Shown here one piece after another: positions 1-11,778 of a stretch of DNA of 64,000 nt (the first letter of the stretch is position 1; every line of letters starts with the position of its first letter). The translations under genes and the position numbers were made by a program. Origin of the DNA: Macrotrachela quadricornifera (Eukaryota; Rotifera; Eurotatoria; Philodinida; Philodinidae). The notes beneath the pieces were generated by a model. The model had not been told where the DNA came from. It searched no databases and worked only from the letters and a program-made list of their open reading frames with translations. The stretch lies in the NCBI GenBank assembly GCA_022393335.1, contig JAJEKB010021880.1, forward strand, positions 2,926,587 through 2,990,586, given 5' to 3'.

Positions 1-3000
1 AGGTCATGTAACGCGAGCAGTGAAAATATGTGATTTGGGTTCAGATGAACACGAGCATATTCGTCGGCTGGCACATCCGTACCAGTTGTCGAGGCGCACA
101 TCAGAAGGCTGAAAAATAACAGATCAAATAATCATATATTAATATTCACAGTTTCACAGAAAAACAGAATTTGACTGTTGGTCAACAAAATAAAGATTTT
201 TCGATAAGTCAGAATTATAAATAATAAGAATGTTCAACTTAGACTTACTTTTCTTACGAAGAAATACTCTCCTTTGATCGTTTCTGAAGCGCAAATCAAA
301 TATCTTTAACCCTCTATTAAACTCAGATCTTTCCCCTTTGAAAGCTCTGTGGAAAACGTCGTTTGCGTATTACTAAAATAGAGTTTTAAAAAAAATTGAT
401 CAACAAACTTGGCCTCACATGCCGAAATGAGTTTTGCCCAGAGTAAGTCTTCACTATCGTCATCGTGATTGTTTGTTGTATTTAGTTGAATATCCTCTGA
501 TGGTGCTCCTGTTAAAAGTTGTAATGCTTCACTCATATAACCGGAATACAAATCGTTGTAAAAACCCCAAACTTTTGCACACGCTTTTTCAATCAATGGA
601 ACGAACAATTGTCGACGTCTAGCCTAAAAGATCAATGATCAAAGCATCCCACTCCACACAATTATCTGACCTTCGCAAATACAAGTTGCTTGTTTTTCGT
701 ACACGGAAAACAATCATCAAGTACGACTATTTTCCACACTCCATTGTGACATAAGCGTACTAAATAAACACCTTCTTCATTCACTGTCGATGTCAGGAGA
801 ATATGAGAAAGTATCCGAGGTCTTTCTGTAATAAGTGTTAATGCTGCCATAAACCAACAATTCCCCAAATAACCTTGTTGGATATCATCCGGCTGTGGAT
901 TCGACATGATTGTCCATGCAGTTTCCGCATCATCATTACTTGAAGATATTTCGCGAATTCTTAACCATTAAGAAATAGGAACAATCGTCGATCCGCTACC
1001 TATTGAACGAGGTAATGGCAAAAATTGATCATCAACAAAATGAATGCAACTCTGAAAAGAATCATCAATCGATAGTTTTTTTCAAATATTCATAGCAATG
1101 ATAGACTTACTTCTTGACAATAATGAATTATATCGATAAATTGACATTGCGCATCTGTTTCATCCTTCTCCTGTTGTTGGGCAGCACTTAAGGAAGGGAC
1201 TGTATTGGACAAAAGTCTTCGAAGTGTTGGCGTAGTTGTCGTTAATTCATTGGAGACTGAAACAGTCTAAAATACAGTTGAAATGAAAGTGTCAGTTCAA
1301 TTATACTATCAATCTTCTAACAAACATTTAGAGAATTTAGTATAAAGAAACAGTGTCTAAGAAGATAGAACCAGCTATATAATCACTAAAAGCATATCAT
1401 TCCATGCTTAAGTTTGTTCATGGATAAAAACTCAAATTCATCGTCTGTTGTCGAATAAGAAATGACATGTTGGTTCTTAGTTCGCTTATGCACCAGTGAA
1501 GATCATACTCTGTCTTTTATAGGGGAAGTCAAGACATTGTATTATGTTAAAAACAGTGGAAATCTACAATATATCATGAAACCATGTGGATTAGATGGAA
1601 CAGTAGATTTTTGTCTATTATTTTCTGTAGATGTTCGGCTCCAAGAGCAAAAAGAGCCATACTCTTCTCTGACTCGATCTGCTTAACACATTATTTAATA
1701 CGTGTTTATGCCAATAGCATTACTTAATAAATAGATTCAGAATTGAAATTGGACTGGTATAGAGATCGCTTTGGTCAATGTTAATTGAATCGACCAGCAT
1801 GTATACTAATACTCCCTGATCAGCAATTTATTTCAGTTCTAAAATATAATGCGTTCCATTATTTTTTGAATAATTTAAGAATACAATTTCAGATAGCGAT
1901 CTAGGATTTCTACCATTCGATAAAGAACCTCCGAGGACATTGATTTATATAAAGACTCATTAACTAATCACTGGACTATTGTTGATTCATTTTTTGATGG
2001 ATATTTTAAAACGATGAACTCATAAGGTTTTCATAATTGCTTTAGGTTCCTATTATAATTATTTGATTGAAAAAACCACGTTCCTTTTATCTACCCCCAG
2101 ATCAAATTCACTAGCTCGTTCCGTTCGAAAGCTATGAGCATTTAGGTGAGTCTTGAGATTAGCCAAAAGATCTTCGAATAAATCTAAAAAAGCTTCGAGA
2201 TACAGATACTTAGTCATGTTGAGTTATAGAGGCAGTACTTTTTCCTTTTCAAAGTGATCTGAAACCATTGCATCCCTATATTTGAAGCATTATTTTTGCA
2301 TACGATCGAGACGTGTAACACCTCACCTGCTGATCTCGAAAGAGTGTGAGCTGTCGTACGACTAGCTGATACTGTTGTTGCTCAGAATTAAAAGATTTAG
2401 AACTAACACCTGGGAAACCGATACAGATATTTTTATGAAAATAAATTAAATGCTTAGTTTTCTATTGTGAATTCTCAGTACAAAATTTAGTGTTTAGTAA
2501 CTATTATCTGCCTAGTAAATACGTACTCTCCGAATGTAGAGTATAAATTCTACTCTCAGGAACATATAGTTCAGTGTTCCCAAAAAGGAAAAATCGATTA
2601 GGAATCGTTAAAGAAATCTGAATGTTTAAATTCTCGAACCTACACAAAATTCCTTAAATATGAACGAAAAATTTACATTTTTATATTCTTGAGATTAAAG
2701 AGTTTGATGTAGATGTAAAATATGGTTTTGTGGAATACTGAAATGTGTGGCGGCTATAAAATCAATAATTCAATGATGAAAATATTTCAAAATATATTTT
2801 AAAATTTTCATATTCGTCTGATATTTAATGGTTTTGGTTTCGCATGAGATTTTGGAAATTAAACTGGAACCGTTTTTTTTTCTCATTTTTAGTAACGAAA
2901 ATTGAAGCTAGAAATAATGTTCCGGGTCATTTTTGCGATCACTATAACGAATAGAGAGGTCGACAAACGAATCTATACCCTTAGATTACCAAATCTTTTT

Positions 3001-3449
3001 AACTAGCTTACTGAGCAATTCAATACAAGCCTATTTTTACTATGAAATTTACTCATTGGAAAAGTTCAGAGATTTGGCTCTAACCCGGCCTGTCGTAACT
3101 TCACCCTGCTCCGATTTCAAACTTTAGAATACAATAGTTCTTTCCTATTAAATAATGCCGAAAACAGGTGGATGACTAGTTGAGCATAATCTCTATGTCT
3201 AAAAATTCATACCGAAGTGTATGAAACATCAGGACGTTGACTCCCACAAGCATTACATTCTCTTTGATTGTCATGATTACGATAAGTGCATTCGGGACAC
3301 GACCAATCAAAAGTATCTATATTCGCAGTTGCATCATTGTTTGTTTCACATGCCTCACAGATGGGAAAAGTGGACAGTGAATTTAACGATGAGCACCATT
3401 TGCACGACCACATCTCAATGCTCGGAGTGGAGTTGAAAGAAGTAGCCAT
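1..3449 (-). pseudogene. Calpain-15/small optic lobes (SOL)-like cysteine protease, partial, with in-frame stop
   Basis: This is a calcium-type cytosolic cysteine protease of the calpain-15/SOL class. Exons read on the minus strand: 3449-3213 (two RanBP2-type zinc fingers, each W-x-C-x2-C...C-x2-C), a likely short exon 2409-2327, 1266-1111, 1051-671, 623-409 and 108-1 (continues off the window). Sites are GT-AG and frames join. The catalytic Cys motif QGYLGNCWFMAAL lies in exon 1051-671, followed by VPLIEKACAKVWG and LLTGAP. The catalytic His region reads NPNHIFSLLALHD, where calpains usually have HAYSVLDV. Exon 1051-671 holds a TAA at 968-970, just before WLRIREI and upstream of the catalytic Cys; calpain-15 proteins have Gln there (QWLRP), so CAA to TAA is the simplest explanation. 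No splice site pair removes it. The start ATG at 3449 is preceded by an acceptor-like CAG, so an upstream 5' exon is possible. The linkage of exon 2409-2327 needs one more exon for phase. Identity is firm; pseudogene status is inferred from the single stop. Confidence 0.78.
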
Positions 3450-3495
3450 ATCAATCTGAAAAACGCCTTTGAAATATATGGATATTTGTGAAAGA

Positions 3496-3714
3496 CATGA
3501 ACAGCCACCAGTATTTACGAACACCCAAAGTAGTCCAACGAAAGTATCTGCTGTCTACCACAGCAGAGAAAATTCCTGGGTCTGCAAATGGGGAAATCTA
3601 ACCTGAATCAGGGTAAGGGTAGTTTATGGATCTGTGTCATGTCAAACTGCATTGACTAAGAAACAATTTTTCTAACTACTTTGGGTGTTCGTAAACATTG
3701 GTAGCTGTTTGTGG
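3496..3714. repeat. Short fold-back repeat upstream of the calpain-like gene
   Basis: Arms of about 39 bp at 3496-3534 and 3675-3714 are inverted copies containing TTTACGAACACCCAAAGTAG, with a few mismatches, around a 140-bp centre. Further GGGTGTTCGT-like words lie at about 3800 and 3850, so the neighbouring DNA may belong to the same element. No coding potential is seen. It sits within 50 bp upstream of the zinc-finger exon. Confidence 0.6.
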
Positions 3715-3719
3715 GTGAT

Positions 3720-6700
3720 CGCATTTTTTTAAAAATCTCTGGATCGACTCATTTTCCTATATGAGTTAACCTTCTGAGTGTAGATCGAGCTTTGGTTGGG
3801 TGTTCATGAGTGCTAATGACTATTCGTAGAGATCTCTGATGGACTTTTGGGTGTTTGTAGATGTTCGTGTCTTTTACAAATACCCGAAATATATCGCATT
3901 TCTCGATCTCGATTACACTTCGGTCAGCCCTTATACAAAAAATCCTGTTTTTACCTTTACTTAATTTTGGACCAATCAGTGAAGTGCGGACATACAAGGA
4001 AGCAAGCAAACAATTTATTTTTGCTAGACTCTTCTCTACGAAAAAGAGAATAGTTAATAGGTATTACTGCACTTACTACTGTTAGGGGATAATCCGATCT
4101 ATCTGATCAATCATCAAAGAACTTGTTAGGTGTCTAACTCTAGATCGTCGAGATGAGATGAATGTAGTCGTATATCGATCTGTTTATTCGTGAAAAGTCA
4201 CACGCTATATATAAGATGATGCAACCTCTATCCTTGGAAAATGTCCATCTGATGATGGGGATGGATCCTATTATTCATAATACATACGAAAACATGACAC
4301 ATAACGAAGAAGGAAAAAGACCAAACATATGTGATTGACAGGAATGGAAAAGTCCATATATTTGTGATACACAGGGAAGAAAAGAAGAAAGAGACAAATA
4401 TAAGCGAGCTACATCTGAAGAGATGTCGATACCCCCTCTTAACAAATTTTCTTTATTGGCGAAATGGTGACTATATAATGTATATGAGTCAACTAAGAAA
4501 AAATCGAACATACCAATGAAAACATCTATGAATAGACTAGGAAGGAACTAATGATGGGAAAAAGGAAACATGACGAGAGGGAAAATTTTCTGAGCAAAAT
4601 CAGGAGAAGAGAAGTATCCAAGGTACATAGAAACGAAAAGAGAAAGAAAAAAATATGTATGTCGTAAGTGTCATCTGTGCGACAGTAATTTATGGGAAAG
4701 AAAAAAAGAAATATCCAACATCAATGAATCATACTATAACAACTACGTTAATTCGTTTGCTGTTTTATTTAATAATAAAAATGATGTCTTTGAAAATTCC
4801 TAAATGTGTCAATGGGTATATTATTTTATGTAAAATCTTTCCTTTCTCTATGCGTTCTTATACAATCGATACTACTGTCTATGAATGATTGAGCATCATT
4901 CTCTTTGTGTTGTAATGTGCTTCTCACATTTTATCTTTTCCCTCTTACCTCTCTGGTATATAGGCTTGTGTTTTGTATGAGATAAAACAGGACTGGATGA
5001 TGGAATAGTGAAATAAACATCTCATATTGAGGATAGTAGCAGCGCTACCCCTCCAGCTTGTCCTTGTGATCCCAATAAAGAGGAATGCTGCAGCAGTAAC
5101 GAAACATTCCATCTTTTAAAATTCGTTCCAATAACTATGATACAGTATAGACATTCGCTCTCTTAATATTCGTTTTGTGAACATTTTTCTTTCAAATAAT
5201 GATAACCTTCGGTTAAATTTTTCAAAACTAAATCAATTAACGTCATGAGTTGTATAACTCAGTCCTTTTCGCTTTTAGTGAACTTGAAACAATACTCAAT
5301 GAAGCACCTTGTCTCCATTCTTTTCATTCATTAGAGACTACTTGAGAAGTAAATCAGTCTGTCGACTTGATTCAAATGTTATTGTGATATCAACTTGAAT
5401 AAGATAGATCATCGATTCGTCTCTTTAAGCACAAAGTGTAATTAACATAAATAATCGAGCAGATATTCTCAAATAATCTTCGATTATTGACATTTCAATA
5501 TGATGATAACACATGGAATGATTAAATTGTTCGATAGTTACAAAGACGTTTGTCATTGACGTGTATGGTCATCAAAGATCTGAATGATATAGAGAAACCA
5601 ACAAAAAAAAAAAACATTTTTATTGAATTGTAGTGAATGCGCATCCAATGGCTAGAACCAGAATATTGTCGTTTTTAGGGACAATTCGACTATATCAGTG
5701 TATAGATTGCTATCGATCAAGTTAAACAATTTCCATATCTCTCGATTACCAATTAAAATTTTATTCTGAAATAAATTAAATCGGTACACTTCCATAGAAT
5801 GTTAACTGTGTTAACAAAGAAAGATTATTGTTATCATCTATATTGAAGTGATCGGATTTTGTCCTCACTTCCAATTATTCTTCTAGATAGTGAGATCACC
5901 TGTTCGTATGTATCATTATTCTATCATAAAACTAACTCATTTGTATGTAGTTAACATTTATGAAATAAAGAAACCGAAATAATGATTTTGATTTAAATAT
6001 AAATATTAAAATTGGGCACAGCATAATTCATTCTCTTTGATGTAATGATTATCTTTTTCGAATATGTTTGTTTCATTGGAAGCGCTACACAAAACAGAAT
6101 GTGAAATATTTTGTATTGCCCTCTTCATCTCTTTCTTTTAAAGTCAAAAGAAAGAAAACAATATTTAGTAAAATAAGGGTGATGTTTCTCTGTTAAGCAA
6201 AAATATATAAATGTTAAATTGATTTTCGCTCAGTTAAATTAATATATTTCTGAATAGAAAAATTTTTTGTTAAATTTCATAACTAATTTACAAATAAAAT
6301 ATTTAATTATGAAATTAAAAAATTAGATAAGTGAAAAATATTTATGAGAAGTAAATATGACTGATACAAGATAAGAAAACGAAATTTATTTGAAACTTTA
6401 GTAGTGTGATTCACTTATGTTAAATTTTTCTCTTCTTTTTCTGTACTCCCTAGTTTATAGCTAAAATATCAAATAGTTTGGTAAGATCTACCTCTACACT
6501 ATACTTTTTTTTAGGTTTACTTGTTGTAATTCGTAGTGTCTATCTGAAACGGCACAATATTCATCTAGCATACGTTTGTCGGAAAAATAATTCGAAGCTG
6601 CAGATAGAACATCATGGTGCTACGGACGTAAATGTAAATGTTACAATTAATTTTGACTCTTTCTCCTCTTTATTGAAAACAAAATGATAGCTATATATAG

Positions 6701-8520
6701 TCACAACAATAGAGAAAAACACAATATACACGAAGGAAAGATACAGAAAAATCCAATAACAGGAATGATTCAAGCACGTGGACAACATATGAATGTAGAC
6801 GACAAAGGAAACAACAAAGATAGTGGCGTGAGGATTACACTCCACTATCTATCTCGGCATTGTGGTTTCTACCAAAGTCTATGATCGAAACAATAACAGG
6901 CCATTAGCTCTTTATCAGTACTATAACTTATAAAAGAAGCATAGGTTTATGATAATAAATAGAAGATGCGAGACAATGCAGAAGCCAGGCTGGACATCCT
7001 CATATAAAGAACCATGTTTGTCTATTCGTTATGCATTCAGTTCCTGTAATAGCTAGTGTCAGCAAACGTTTCACGGCACTTCCTTAAGTCCAGAAAAAGA
7101 TCGAGACGAGGTTAATGCGAAATTTAGAAAATTTGGTACGATTTGGGACTATTTATCTCATACTGTAACCTTTCCGCATTGAATATGAGTGTGCGATGTG
7201 GAAGCGGACATCTGTTTATATAAACAAAGATGTTGGTATGTCTGTTCTTTGTACATTTGATCTCAACAGCAACTGGTATACCACAAGGAAAAAAATGTGT
7301 ATATGAGTCTTTTTTGCTAGCTTACCATGATGATCAATGAATGAAATAAATCTACAGACAAAATTTCTATTAAGAACAGGTTTTTTTGGGAGGTCTTACA
7401 GAAAAACTCCTCATAGTGGACACTACTTAGGAGCTTGGAGGAAATAATTTGAATTAGTGTGTTATCAATTGACAACTGCTGATGAGAATATCTTAAAAAA
7501 CTAGTTGAAGTGGATAGAAAAAAAAGAAGATGATAAATCTGTGTTGGAAAAGGCGTCAATGTTGTGTGGACTATTGGAATTAAGTAGAAAGATTCATCTT
7601 TTTGAGTGTACTTAGTAGTTTCAGTTACACATCTTCATCTCCAATCTCAAATTACCATTGATTGACATTTATCTGTATTCAAAAACGATAAAAGACAGCT
7701 ATATCATGGATTATCTTAACAATGATTTCTTCGAAAAACTTTGATTTTGAAAATAGCTTAAACTTTCCTTATAGTGAACAATTTTGAAAAGTTTCGAAGA
7801 TATCCATTATAGAGTGGTTTTACGGTACTTCCATGAATTTCATAATAATCAACATGATATTGAATTATTCTTCTCTTTAATTGTTTTTCATTGGATTTTA
7901 TCATAGAGAAAGTTCAATCGGGTTTTTCTCAAATTTGATGTTGTTGAACTAGAAGCTCAATATTATTCATTAGATTGTTTACAATTACGTTCGTCAACGT
8001 GTATTAGAATACTATCAACTAGAAAGAATTAAACGAAGTTAATGATCACCAACACACATAGAAACACTTGTGCATAAATTTCCATAACAACATTATTTGA
8101 CTAGAATCCCATTTATTGTGCTATTCTATTCTCATCGACCACTTTATATCATTTTTTGTTTGTAAAGATTCAGTAACTATACAATAAATTTGAACTAACC
8201 TGCTAGATTTACTTAACTTCTCACATGCCATCTCCACCGAAAGTGACACTTAACTATTGCAATTTTTTTATCAATTGATAACATTCGGTGTTCTCAGATC
8301 ATTCACAGAGCAAGAAACCTGCTAAGTGATACAAATTCTGTTCAAATCATTTTCTAGTTGATTCATTAAACTTAGAATTTTTATAATATTTATCATCTGG
8401 TAAGATTCTACTTTCTCACCCATGTTCTGAAGAATTTGCCATGACTTGATAAGGGATGACAAAATGCATTATCGCGCACAAGCAAAGAAAGATAAAAGTC
8501 CACATGCATTATAACAAAAC
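3720..8520. other. Intergenic spacer, no recognisable gene
   Basis: AT-rich spacer with only short chance reading frames. A Cys-rich open stretch at about 5016-5168 (C-x-C-x6-CC) and a decayed-looking stretch at 7560-8200 could be coding remnants, but neither shows a family signature. Purine-rich AAAGAAGAAA tracts occur at 4380-4720. Confidence 0.4.
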
Positions 8521-8528
8521 TATAAAAA
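8521..8528 (+). promoter_or_regulatory. TATA box of the P450 gene
   Basis: TATAAAAA lies 68 bp before the ATG at 8589, leaving room for a start site about 30 bp downstream and a short leader. It is the only good match upstream of this gene. Confidence 0.45.
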
Positions 8529-8588
8529 CATCAACTGACTCGAATCCACGTTATTTTACCTGTTCGCGATACTCGAACGATAAAAAAA

Positions 8589-10329
8589 ATGCTTATTACA
8601 GCCACATTGTTAACAGCTTGTCTCTGTCTTTTCGTTGCCTATCTTTGGAAATTAAAATTACGTTATGATTATTTCATTCGTCGAAACATTCCAGGACCAC
8701 TATTTGAATTTTTATTTGGTCATTATCGAACTCTTTGGAATACTCCCTCTTATTCTAATCAAATTATAGAATGGACACATCAATATGGTCCAATTTATGG
8801 TCTTTTCGAAGGATCACGTCCAATGTATATCGTATCAGATGCTGATTTCTTGCAAGAAGTATTCATTAAACAATTTTCATCATTTCATTCACGTCGTGGA
8901 ACTATTCTCGATCGAGCTCGTTCAAGCAATGCAACAAGTTTGTTTGCTGCACATGCCAATCAATGGCGACGGCAACGACATGTCATCAATCCAACATTTA
9001 CAACAATTAAGTTGAAAACAATGACTCCATTGGTGAACAAATGTATCGAATCTCTAATGGTGAATGTAGCTGAGAAGAATAATGAAGAATTTAACATCTA
9101 TGAGATGTATAAACGATTGACAATGGATGTTATTTGTGAGTAGCACATTTCACTTTCTCAATCAGACAAAAAAATATCTTTTTCTTTTAGGGCATTGTGC
9201 ATTTGGCATCGATACTGATATGCAAAACGATATGGAAAATAATTATATGAAATATTCATTGATTCTCTCTGAAGTTGATGTCGGCAAATTATCCATTGTA
9301 AAACTGTCCAATTTGATGCCATTTCTGAATCCATTCTTAATTTTCATGTTCAGAATGGGGATATTCTTGATTGAGACAGTGCGGAAAGTAGCACCTTCGT
9401 TTATGTCGAAAGATAAACTCTCTCCGATTACTTGGATTATTGAACAAGTTCGAGGAGTGGTGAAAGAAAGAGTGGCATCAGGCAAGAGACGTTCGGATCT
9501 CCTTCAATTGATGTTGGATGCAGCTAAACAAGATGAAGAAGTCAAAGTTAGTTTATTGAAAGGCTATTTAGCTATAATTTGCTAAGAATAACGTAGATTT
9601 TTAGGATCATGAATCAGAAGACTTGATGTCAAAACATCTTCGATATGCAGAAGTAGTATCGAATGTCATTCTTTTTATGTTTGCTGGCTTTGAAACAACA
9701 TCCACTCATTTAGCTTATTCTACCTATGTTTTGGCGAAACATCCTGATATTCAAGAAAAACTACAGGCAGAAATCGATGAACAATGGGAAGAAAACAAAG
9801 AAATTGATTATGAACGAGTATCTGAAATGAAATATATGGATTTATTCATTCGAGAAGTATTACGAATGTATAAAGTCACAGGTCAGTCAGGTACTCGCAT
9901 GTGTAATGAAACAACAACTGTTTGTGGTCATCAAATTGATAAAGGTAATGAGATTTCCATTAAGTTAAATATAATATTTTCTTCTTCACATGCAGTATAC
10001 TGTTTTTTACAGGTTGTGTCATCCAAGCTGATGTTTATTCAGTTCACTATAATGTTGATCTATGGGGACCTGAAGATCCACATCTTTTCATTCCAGAACG
10101 TCATATGGTCAAACGTCATCCGGCTGCGTATATGCCTTTTGGTATTGGACCTCGAAATTGTGTGGGAATGAGATTTGCTTTGATGGAACTAAAGATGTGT
10201 CTAGCACGTCTATTGCATACCTATACAATTCTACCTGGTGATAAGATTGAACAAGGCATGACTCGACGAGAAACGCCCATCATTGCACCTCGAGCTATGT
10301 ATGTAAAACTTACGAAACGATCAAACTGA
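8589..10329 (+). CDS. Cytochrome P450, CYP3-clan-like monooxygenase
   Basis: A haem-thiolate monooxygenase, probably anchored in the ER membrane and acting on lipids or xenobiotics. Four exons (8589-9135, 9191-9546, 9605-9944, 10013-10329) join with GT-AG sites and give 519 aa, the usual family length. The first 20 residues form the hydrophobic anchor, followed by the RNIPGP hinge. The C-helix WRRQRHVINPTF, the I-helix oxygen motif AGFETTS, the K-helix EVLR (ExxR) and the haem loop FGIGPRNCVG with its Cys ligand are all present. The meander motif reads PERH instead of PERF. The introns are 55-68 bp. All motifs are intact, so it is likely functional. CYP3 clan is the best guess; substrate is unknown. 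Confidence 0.93.
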
Positions 10330-10368
10330 TTAAAACAAGAGAATGTACTAAACATTTTATTTTACTTG

Positions 10369-10374
10369 AATAAA
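10369..10374 (+). terminator. Poly(A) signal of the P450 gene
   Basis: AATAAA lies 40 bp after the TGA stop codon at 10327-10329, within an AT-rich 3' flank. Confidence 0.5.
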
Positions 10375-10599
10375 CATTTTTTATTATCAAATCAAATAAA
10401 ATCTTGACAGTGAAAGAACGAGAGTTTAAATATGGATCTTCTTCTTTATATTCTGATCCATATCACACGCACATCCTCAAAAGATGTTCAAAATGTCTAT
10501 CAAATCTTTTTTCGAGATATATTTTGGAAAAAAATCCGAATAATATAGTTGATAGAGACATATTCCGAAATTCGTTATATGCTGGTTTTATACAGCTTA

Positions 10600-10815
10600 G
10601 TTATGTAACCGTGATCATGTTCTCCTTCCATCACTTTGTCAATGCAAGAATTTCCTACTTATCTTGAACTGTTGGGAAGGACATACATACGGAAAGGGAC
10701 TACATGATCACATTCCCGAGTGCACAAGGCTTGAAATATCGAGAAAAACGACGGATCAAATTTAGCCATTGGACGTCATTTTTAACAAATAAGTGAAAGT
10801 AATTCCTCATTGGTC
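10600..10815 (+). mobile_element. Decayed DDE (pogo/mariner-like) transposase fragment
   Basis: This stretch is about 80 percent alike at nucleotide level to 63240-63420 read on the minus strand, part of the transposase at 62955-63970. The translation KTTDQI-stop-PLDVIFNK matches KTTDQIQPLDVFFNRQ there. Two terminators stand where the other copy has Gln (CAG to TAG, CAA to TAA). The match ends at about 10815, where the fold-back element begins, so the latter probably inserted into this remnant. Confidence 0.65.
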
Positions 10816-11322
10816 AAAAAGAGTAAGTTCCATGTGTAAACTCCAAATTTGGAGTTCACTTGTGCATTCACTTTTTATCGATTGAATGCAGTACAACTTT
10901 CGTCCTTTATAGTAGAATGACCGTCTTCCATCAGAATCCTAGCTGGACTGTAATATGTCGTAATGAACAAGTATGGCATCTGAGATGCTAAAGAATTCAT
11001 CAAGAAGACTACAGGTATTATTTGAAATGCTTCTAGCATGATTAGGTTGTGTGAAGCATCCTGTGGCATACTTCTGGCATCTTACACGGTGCCTACAACG
11101 CCTCAGAAAATCCTTTTAGCATCGTAGAAGTAACTTGTAGCATTTTAGATGATGTTGCTAGCATTCCTACCCGATATCACATATTACAATCTACCTAGGA
11201 ATTTTGTCGAAAGGTCGTAGCACTAAAAATTACAAAACAGGACCTCACTTTTATCGTAAGAGGTGAATGCATAGGCGAGCTCCAATTTTGTAGTTTACGG
11301 GTGGAACTCACTTTTTCGACTG
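10812..11322. repeat. Fold-back (MITE-like) element
   Basis: Inverted arms of about 64 bp lie at 10812-10875 and 11259-11322 and share AAAAAG-GT/AGAGTTCCA and GCATTCACTTTTT words with moderate mismatch. The left arm itself contains the palindrome CTCCAAATTTGGAG. The 380-bp centre repeats the word TAGCAT/GGCAT at irregular spacing. No transposase is present. Confidence 0.6.
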
Positions 11323-11778
11323 TTCCATTCAGACTTTTTGAAAGCTATATATTAGCATAGTCGATTCTGTATCAAAACCGGAATCAGAATTATCAATTCT
11401 AATATCATCAAAAAAGTACACCTTCAATTACAATACAATTTCAAAAATAAGACAGTTAATTTCGACTCTTATGAGCAAAAAAATGTGGAGTTAGTAGCAT
11501 TTTTACAGAATGAGATACGCTTCTTTTCTTTCCATTTTAAGAATTAGTGGAGTTGATTATCAAGAAATTTATTTTAATAATATTTTGATAAAGAATATGA
11601 GAAGACCTTATTTAACTCTTTTAGCATAATATGTGTAATTTGATGAATCACGTGCATTATTTACAATTCTATTTACAAGACAGAATAGACGACTTCGATA
11701 CGGTTACAAAAACTCTAGAAGCAATTCTGATTCCAAAAAAGTTGATTTTGCTCAAGTTTAATTATGTATATCTTTTAT

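Noticed and set aside
5016..5168. Cys-rich open stretch (PPACPCDPNKEECC)
   Set aside because: Short, with no start codon or supported splice partners; could be chance.
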